DNA from: Ctenosaura bakeri
Taxonomy: Eukaryota; Chordata; Lepidosauria; Squamata; Iguanidae
Reading direction: 5' to 3'
NCBI GenBank assembly: GCA_948474755.1
Contig: CAOLHI010001307.1
Location: 1-64,000, forward strand
DNA: 64,000 nt
How positions within the stretch are numbered: position 1 is the stretch's first letter; each line of letters opens with the position of its first letter. Below are positions 58,191 to 64,000 of this stretch, piece after piece. The notes under the pieces are model-generated. The model was not told where the DNA came from. It ran no database searches and saw nothing but the letters and a program-made list of their open reading frames with translations. The position numbers and the translations under genes are program-made.

Positions 58191-58359
58191 GTCGCCTTGA
58201 TCCAGCACGAATGGCCACCGAGGAGGCGGGGTGGGCCCTAAATACCGTGCCCCAGCCCGGCCTCCTCCCATCGGCCACCGCGACGCAATCCCGCATCGCG
58301 GGAGGGCGGCAAAGGCCGTCCCCCCGCCATCCGCAAAGCTCGGGCGGTGTGGGACGAAT
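58191..58359 (-). repeat. Ngaro split direct repeat A1
   Basis: Matches A2 (51833-52002). This is the upstream end of the element on the minus strand. Confidence 0.92.
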
Positions 58360-59085
58360 AGTAAAAATAAAAAGTGCAGAAGAAAAAAAAATTAAAAAGA
58401 AAAAAAAGGAAAAAGAGAAAGAGGAAATAAGTGGCATCCAATCTTCCTATTGGAGGTTATATCTGCATGTAGTTATTCATTCCTCTCTCTAATCTCTCTC
58501 TCTCTCTCTCTCTCTCGCATAAGGGATTTCCAATCTTTAAGAAATATCACTAATGTTCTTTCTCTGAAACTTTGGCCCTTTCCGCACGCGGCGAAGGAAA
58601 CGCTCCCTGCCGCTACTCACTGGCTTTTTGGTGGGTCTGTTTGGGTTCATCGCTCTGCACTGCTCCGGCATCCAAAATGGTGGCTTCCGGTTGGAGGAGG
58701 CTCTCCACCAACCGGAGAAGCTCGCCAGCTGAAAGCCCACCCCTGGCAGATCTGCAGGCACGCACTAGTGCGCGCCTGCAAATCTGAACAGGAGCGCAGG
58801 GCTGGAGCGACACAGGATCGCATGCTCCGTACTTTTTAAAAACCTCTTAAAAGAGGTTTTTAAAAAGCACACTGCGCGACCAGTTCTGGTCGCTCCAGAG
58901 CGGACTGAGGTGCGGAACTACGAAAAGTAGTCTGCCCCAGTCCACTCCACGGTGCAGAAGACCTCAGTTGGAGGTCGCGCTGCACCGTTTTAATAGGCCC
59001 GTGTGGAAAGGGCCTTTGTCCATTTCTGCTAAATCTGTCAGTTTCAGCAATCATTTTTCCACTACAGGTTGTTACTCTATGAGGT
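58360..59085 (-). mobile_element. L1 3' UTR, right piece, holding a MITE
   Basis: The A-rich run continues the L1 tail of 51127-51234. The L1 resumes after the MITE at 59015 (ccatttctgctaaatctgtc agtttcagcaatc). A (CT)n tract lies at 58491-58517. The upstream L1 boundary is not clear. Confidence 0.55.
58574..59014. mobile_element. GC-rich MITE family B, 441 bp, TSD TTT
   Basis: Ends GGCCCTTTCCGCACG and CGTGTGGAAAGGGCC, flanked by TTT (58571-58573 and 59015-59017). The central hairpin CTTTTTAAAAACCTCTT with its inverse lies at about 58832-58867. It shares inner blocks (cggttggaggaggctctcca) with 59408-59863. Confidence 0.85.
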
Positions 59086-59089
59086 GAGG

Positions 59090-60330
59090 GATGTTGGGGT
59101 CCACCTGTAAAGTCAGCATCTCCTTAGAACTTGGGGGAATTGTAGCTCAAAGGAGGCCTGTGAGGTGAGTATAATGGCAGGATCTTTTCACCTCTATATA
59201 CCAGTATTAACTGTAGAAAGGACTCCAGTTAAAATTAACAAAGTGTTTTATTTGAATTGACAAGCACACAAGAAATCAAACACTCTTAAGAACCATACAA
59301 GGCTATCAGAAAGTGAGGCAAGAAAGATTGGATAGAGAGAGTTTCAGTGACAAGGGTGATAGTTACCAATCCTGAAGAAGGGATCACAGCAGAGCAGCTC
59401 AGACAATGGCCTTTTCTGCACTGGGTGAGGGAATCGCCCCGTGCTGGTACTCACTGGACCTGTGTGCTCCATGCGAGGGTCCAGGCTGCTCCGGAGCAGT
59501 CCGTGGCCACCACTCCTCACTGCTCCAGGGACGAAAATGGCGGCTTCCGGTTGATCGAGGCTCTCCACCAACTGGTGAAGCTCAACAGCCTAAAGTCCAC
59601 CCCTGGCAGATCTGCAGGCTTGCACTGGCGCGAGCCTGAAAATCTTCACCGGAGCGTGGGAACAGAGTGGCGTACTCCGTGCTTTGAAAGACCTGTTTTA
59701 AGCGGTCTTTCAAAAGCATGCTGAATAACCACTTTGGGTCATTCCGGAGCGGGCTGAGGTCTGGAACTACACAGAGTAGTCCGGACCCAGTCCTCTCCCA
59801 GGTGTAGATGTCCTCTCTGGAGGACGCTGTGCACCATTTAAAAAACCCAGTGCGGAAAAGGCCAATGTCTGAGTGTAGCCTGGAGGAATGGCAGTCTGGG
59901 GTACCATGTACAGCACAATATACCAAATGTACTACAGAAAGGCTGGGGTTGAAGCTTGGATTTTTATACCCTGTTTCCTACCTTGAAGGAGTGTGATAAC
60001 AAAAGTACAATGGCTTTCTCATAGGATTGACAAAGGGTCTGGAATGGACTGATTGCTTAACTCCGGAGTGATAAAACATAGATGGGACTTGTAACAATCT
60101 CTTAGAGTTTGGTCAGGCAGGGAGAATAGGTAAACTCTCCATAGGATAAGATTGAGGGATGGCCTCTGATTACCAGTTTGGGCAGTTTATCTTTCACTAT
60201 TTTTGGGAGCTCACAGAGCCTGGGGTGTAGAAAGAATTATCACAAACTCATTAGTGACAGGTTTTCCTGCCTAATCCTTCCTGGATTTATGACCTGACCA
60301 TGTCCTCGGTCAGCTTGACCTGCAACACAC
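59090..60330 (-). mobile_element. LTR-like repeat, minus strand, split by a MITE
   Basis: On the minus strand a TATA-like GGGTATAAAAAT lies near 59967-59957 and an AATAAAACA polyadenylation signal near 59250, with a TGAAAAGATCCTGCC block after it. The end shares a diverged match with 62905-63050 (AATAAAACA..., then GGTATATAGAGGTG, then CCTTTGAGC). The layout suggests an LTR, but borders and duplication are not secure. Confidence 0.4.
59408..59863. mobile_element. GC-rich MITE family B, 456 bp, TSD AAT
   Basis: Ends GGCCTTTTCTGCACTGGGT and ACCCAGTGCGGAAAAGGCC, near-perfect inverse repeats, flanked by AAT (59405-59407 and 59864-59866). The hairpin around CTTTGAAAGACC and GGTCTTTCAAAAG is at about 59682-59718. 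It is the best complete copy for defining the family. Confidence 0.92.
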
Positions 60331-60479
60331 TTTCTAGTGAGTGTGCGTTTGATCAAGTTTTTCAGCCATAAATATATCCAGTTATGAAAATAGCACATCC
60401 CACAGGATGGGAGGTGGAAGGTATTTTAACAATTTAGTGTTGAATTTTTCAGTCTGTGAGTATACAACTGTCTTGCTGC

Positions 60480-60790
60480 CATAGTCATACAGCGAAGCAA
60501 TCTTCCATGGCTAGCCCCATGTCTTTTAAGATTTCAGCAAGTAGCCAAAGCAGTGCTATTTCACTTGGCATTCATTGTTTGAAATTGCTGTTTTAACTGT
60601 TTCAGAATTGGATTCTATGATTGTTTTTAGACTGCTTCAAAGAGTTTTAAAGAGTATTTCAATGCATTTTTAAAATGTCCTTATTTTTGCATTATTTGAA
60701 TTGTTTTTTATTTGTTTGTTACCTTGGGAGACCTTATGGGCTGGAAGGTGATATAGAAATATTAACTATAAATAAATAGGTAGACTAGCC
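60480..60790 (+). mobile_element. L2-like LINE 3' end
   Basis: The T-rich stretch and gttaccttgggagaccttat gggctggaaggtgatataga aatattaactataaataaat correspond to the usual L2 3' end (gggcggtatataaatttaat aaataa type). Confidence 0.6.
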
Positions 60791-61950
60791 AGTGATTTGG
60801 TTTATAAATTCTAGTGCAAATTTGGGTGCTTGTAAATTCTGTGCAATTCTCTGGATATGTGGTTAGTGACCTGTGGGAATATCTCCCTTTTTACCAGCTC
60901 TTTCTCTCCTGCTTGCCCATCATCTCTTGCCATTGCTTCATCTCCCTCACTTCCTCCTTGATGCATATTTTATATGGTATTAAAGCTTCAAACAATGCCA
61001 AGAGTGCAAGATGGCAGGTGCACCTTCTCCCATCGTAGTGCTACAATGGCAGGACAAATTATGCTGGCTACCTCTCTGTCTGCCAAGCAACTCATAAAGG
61101 AACCTTTCAAAATCAGGCATTAGCAAGTGCTTGTCTCTCCATGTTTGACTAGAAGGAGGCCCATGAATGCACCATTCTCATTGTATCTGTAGGTAAGAAT
61201 CTCTCTTAAAAAGAACAAAAATGAAGTGGAGGAAATGATATTTTCTCATTTTGAACAAATATTGTATCATAGCTGCATTTTATCACTCAGTTGTCCTGCC
61301 GAATATTTCACTGCCTCAGACAAAACAGAAAATGGTGCCTCTTGTTTCTAAAGTCAAGGTATATGTCATATTATTTGCACCTGGAGCAGAAACTCTTGCA
61401 ATGAAACACTGAAACTCTCCCAGTTCCCTGACAGTGGTGGTGGTGAGGAAACAATATGTTCAACAGCTTAAAAAAAAAGGTTTCCGTTTTATTAGCAAAC
61501 TGTTGCCAGAGGCAGCTCCCTTAGGGCCAAGCTAACAAATATGTTCAGCACATTTTTTGACAAAGTATTTTCCCAAGCAGTGAAAGATGTCTATTTGTCT
61601 TAGAGTGTGATCATTCTCAAGGGCATGTCTTGCATTTGGCATGCTAGGATTTACAGCTGTTCACTGAAGGGTAAACACTATCGTAATCAACAATCTGGTT
61701 TCTTAATCTATAATATGATTGTTTAATTTACAATGTGATTGCAATCTGATTGATGTAGCATGTATCCAAAATGAAATCCCATTGTGTGTGTGGCGGGGGG
61801 AGGAGCAAGTTAGTTGTAGAGAATAGCATTTCCTTTTTTTTTTGTCTAGTTTCACCCTCAACCTATCTAATGTTGCACTTTGCCCATACCTGTGTTTTGT
61901 ACCTTCTGTTATGCTCTATTTTCCAGAATTCAGAAGGGAGACTCTTTACT
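60791..61950. other. Intergenic, nothing recognised
   Basis: No exon or repeat identified in about 1.1 kb. Confidence 0.45.
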
Positions 61951-61959
61951 CAAGTATAT

Positions 61960-62255
61960 GGGAAAAGGAACATTTTCAATTTCAGTGTCTGTGGAGGATG
62001 AGATTTACAACAAGACTAAAGAACTTGTCCTTCTACATATTCAAAATCTGATACCCAAATGCAACTTGGTATCCCAGCTACAGATGGATCTGGAGAGGAA
62101 TAACTTGACCATTGTGATCTATGCAGTGGTAACCTCCCATTTGGACAAGCATAGTACACTATATATGGGTATGCCCTTGAAGACGGTCCAGCACCTAGAG
62201 CTGGTACAAGATATGGTAAAGTTAAGGTGTTTCAAGGAACTATATGGAGGAGGGG
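61960..62255 (+). mobile_element. L2/CR1-type reverse transcriptase fragment
   Basis: Within a plus frame (61880-62395) the segment VVTSHLDKHSTLYMGMPLKT VQHLELVQDM matches the LINE phrase SRLDYCNALYxGLPLKTxxK LQLVQN. The frame runs on into the Penelope-like repeat, so it is not one protein. Confidence 0.65.
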
Positions 62256-62257
62256 AG

Positions 62258-62606
62258 AAAACACAATTAACAGAACTTAAAAATACATATCAAGAGCAAA
62301 ACATTTCGTCTTCTGCCTTTTTCAACTGCTATTACCAGGAAACTAAAACAACCGGCGGCTGGGCATTTCAGCTTGGAACAAGACAGCCTCTCTGATTTGT
62401 CCCGGTTTGGCATTCAGGTGCTACCTCCTTCAGATATTTTAGACAAAAGCGAGAATTTTTGGATTTGTAGACTAAATGCTTTAACACCATGTGGCCTCAA
62501 CAGCTACCACCTAATAGACAGCCCAGTTTCATCTTTGATAACTGAAGAAGGCAGAAGCCAAAATGTTTTGCTCTTGATATGTATTTTTAAGTTCTAATTG
62601 TTAACC
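62258..62606 (+). mobile_element. Penelope-like element fragment with inverted flanks
   Basis: The plus frame 62373-62597 has ENFWICRLNALTPCGLNSYH, the C-terminal end of the GIY-YIG endonuclease part of Penelope-like elements (typically ...FWIxxLxTLxPxGLN). The tail TGAAGAAGGCAGAAGCCAAA then TTGCTCTTGATATGTATTTT is repeated in inverse orientation at 62263-62325. Inverted and partial terminal repeats are common in this class. The reverse transcriptase is absent. Confidence 0.6.
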
Positions 62607-62904
62607 ACTTCACTTGAAAACCTTGATTCCAATGAATGTGAATGTGATCATTGTATATATTGACCAGAATCTAGTTCTAAACCTGTCTTGCTATAAGAAA
62701 AAAATGTATGGGATTTACAACAGTAAGCATAAGGACATACAAACAAGCCAAGCAACCTTTGACATGAGGCTTCTTGAGGAGTCTTTTATGGTGCACTTGC
62801 TTTCATTCCTGTATGGAATTTTAGTTGCTGGCATAGACATCACTGTTACCCTAAAACGTGGGTGACTCAGGAGTCCACCCATGATGCTAGACCATCCATG
62901 AAAC
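62607..62904. other. Intergenic, nothing recognised
   Basis: A plus frame (62614-62865) of 83 codons has no recognisable feature. Confidence 0.4.
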
Positions 62905-63050
62905 AGTGGGGCATATTAGCTCAAAGATGAGACCTGCGAGGGGGGGAGTAACCTTACAAGATCCCTTACACCTGTGTATACAGGTACTAATTCAGGGGGA
63001 AACCAGGCAGAGTTTCAAAAGTAAACTTGTTTGTTTTATTGGGAAAATTA
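62905..63050 (-). repeat. Relative of the LTR-like repeat at 59.1 kb
   Basis: The minus strand AATAAAACAAACAAG, then TAGTACCTGTATACACAGGTG and GATCTTGTAAGG, then CATCTTTGAGC, follows the same order as 59150-59255 with many changes. Confidence 0.45.
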
Positions 63051-63055
63051 ACAAT

Positions 63056-63084
<29 letters not shown>
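63056..63084. repeat. (CA)n microsatellite
   Basis: About 14 CA units. Confidence 0.95.
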
Positions 63085-63087
<3 letters not shown>

Positions 63088-63169
63088 ATTCAAGACATGT
63101 CAGATGAAGTGCTGTCAAACATATTCTGGAATATGCATTCACCACTATTGAAGATTCCTAGTTCATTAA

Positions 63170-63300
63170 AATACAAGAAAATACAAAATCCTCAAAACAG
63201 TGATACCTTTATTGCCCAACCAAAGTGCAAAAAACACCTCTGTCATACAAGCTTTTGAAGCTTCACTGGCTTTTTCATCAGCAAGGAAGTTAGAAATGAC
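63170..63300 (-). repeat. Interspersed repeat with CTGATGAA/AAAGCTTGT motif
   Basis: The minus strand CTTGCTGATGAAAAAGCCAG, then TTCAAAAGCTTGTATGACAG and a GGGCAATAAAGGTATCAC end. It is of the dispersed type with a small hairpin (AAGCTT). Class not assigned. Confidence 0.45.
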
Positions 63301-63779
63301 ACAGCAGAAGAAAAGTGACAATGTAAGAGTCACAAGCCTACATTCTGTCTCATAGGTTAGTTCTGTTGTCTGTTAAGATGGTCCAGAGGATCTCGATGCA
63401 GACAAGGACCACTCTCCTTCTTGGGGACTGGGGTCAAAAGACAGTGAAAGACAGATAACACAGTGGCCGTAACAGACTTTGTGGCAGTTAAGCAACAATA
63501 AAATTTCAGCCCCAATAGCAACAGAAGTTTTGTAGATTTTGGATTTTGTTCTCTTTTGCTGGATGGTCAACACAGCTATCCCAGAATACATTTCAGTTCT
63601 TTAAAGATCGGTAAAATATATTTCACTTCAGATGCCACAATGGAAGAAGTATGCTGTTAAACATTGCCATCTACTGGTGACTTTTTTCTCCACAAAATAA
63701 ATCACCCCATTGGCCTGTGTAGCTCAGAATTACTTCACGAATGAGCTATACCCTTCCACAGTTTAAATGGGGAGGAGGG

Positions 63780-63990
63780 GAGTCTTATTTATTTATTAAA
63801 AGTATTTCTGTATAGCCTCCTAGTTCACAAAAGCTCAGAAGGCGAAAAAAAAAAAAAATTAAAACAATACGAAGATAATTTTTAAAAACACATCAAAATT
63901 ATCTTTAAAACAATCTGAAAATCTAATTTTAAAACAGTAAAAACAGAGTATTTTAAAATATTAAACGCCATGAGGAACAGTGCTGTTTTG
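63780..63990 (-). repeat. L2/SINE-tail-like AT-rich repeat
   Basis: ttatttatttattaaaagta tttctgtatagcctcctag followed by A-rich sequence is the inverse of an L2-type tail. Confidence 0.4.
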
Positions 63991-64000
63991 GTTGCCTGCC

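Larger units (their letters stand above)
51235..58359 (-). mobile_element. Ngaro-type tyrosine recombinase retrotransposon, near complete
   Basis: On the minus strand the order is A1 (58359-58191), long GC-rich leader, gag, RT/RNase H, tyrosine recombinase, SGNH hydrolase, B1 (52415-52006), A2 (52002-51833), B2 (51646-51235). These split direct repeats, in place of LTRs, mark the Ngaro/PAT branch of DIRS-like elements. They allow a circular DNA form to be inserted by the recombinase without a target duplication, and none is seen here. No DNA methyltransferase domain is found, as expected for Ngaro. The A and B pairs differ at few sites, so the insertion is fairly young. It sits inside an L1 tail. 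Confidence 0.92.

Noticed and set aside
61880..62395. A 171-codon plus frame as a possible host gene
   Set aside because: Its middle is LINE reverse transcriptase and its end runs into a Penelope-like repeat on the wrong strand, so it is a chance fusion of two elements.

Overview
The window is vertebrate nuclear DNA, most likely from a squamate reptile (lizard or snake). It holds one host gene, spread over split exons with canonical splice sites, inside a dense layer of transposable elements of many classes: CR1, L2, BovB/RTE, L1 and an R4-like LINE, Ty3/Gypsy, a Ngaro-type tyrosine-recombinase element, a Penelope-like fragment, a hAT-like element, tRNA-type and CORE-type SINEs and several palindromic MITE families. 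The species cannot be fixed from the sequence alone.

Host gene: the minus strand carries the first four coding exons of GPRC6A, a family C G-protein-coupled receptor for basic amino acids. Exon 1 is 31486-31293 with the signal peptide, exon 2 is 23918-23615, exon 3 is 21704-20874 and exon 4 is 2583-2371. They join in frame to 514 codons covering the Venus flytrap domain. The amino-acid-binding positions S149, T172 and D303 fall at the family numbering. The cysteine-rich domain and the seven-helix region must lie beyond the left edge. Intron 3 is about 18.3 kb and has been enlarged by transposons. To the right of exon 1 (31.5-64 kb) I recognise no host exon.

Layout: 1-2370 is intron 4 with a CR1 tail and an L2 remnant. 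2584-20873 is intron 3, with a complete Gypsy element (5537-10672) nested in a GC-rich MITE, a second CR1, and a BovB/RTE LINE split by a hAT-like element. 21.7-31.3 kb is introns 2 and 1, with SINEs, MITEs and an LTR-like insertion. 31.5-51.1 kb is repeat-rich intergenic DNA, including an L1 tail carrying its own MITE, an R4-like LINE and a decayed SGNH-hydrolase remnant. 51.1-59.1 kb is a nest of an L1 tail, a nearly complete Ngaro element (51235-58359) and a MITE. 59-64 kb holds LTR-like, L2 and Penelope-like debris.

The most notable object is the Ngaro element. Its split direct repeats (A1-ORFs-B1-A2-B2) are all present. It has gag, RT/RNase H and tyrosine recombinase reading frames and an SGNH hydrolase domain whose catalytic blocks are all visible. 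Its few frame breaks all fall at homopolymer runs. Ngaro elements and their hydrolase domain are already known in vertebrates, so I claim no new system. The copy and its separate hydrolase-bearing relative at 48.4-49.3 kb are worth closer inspection.
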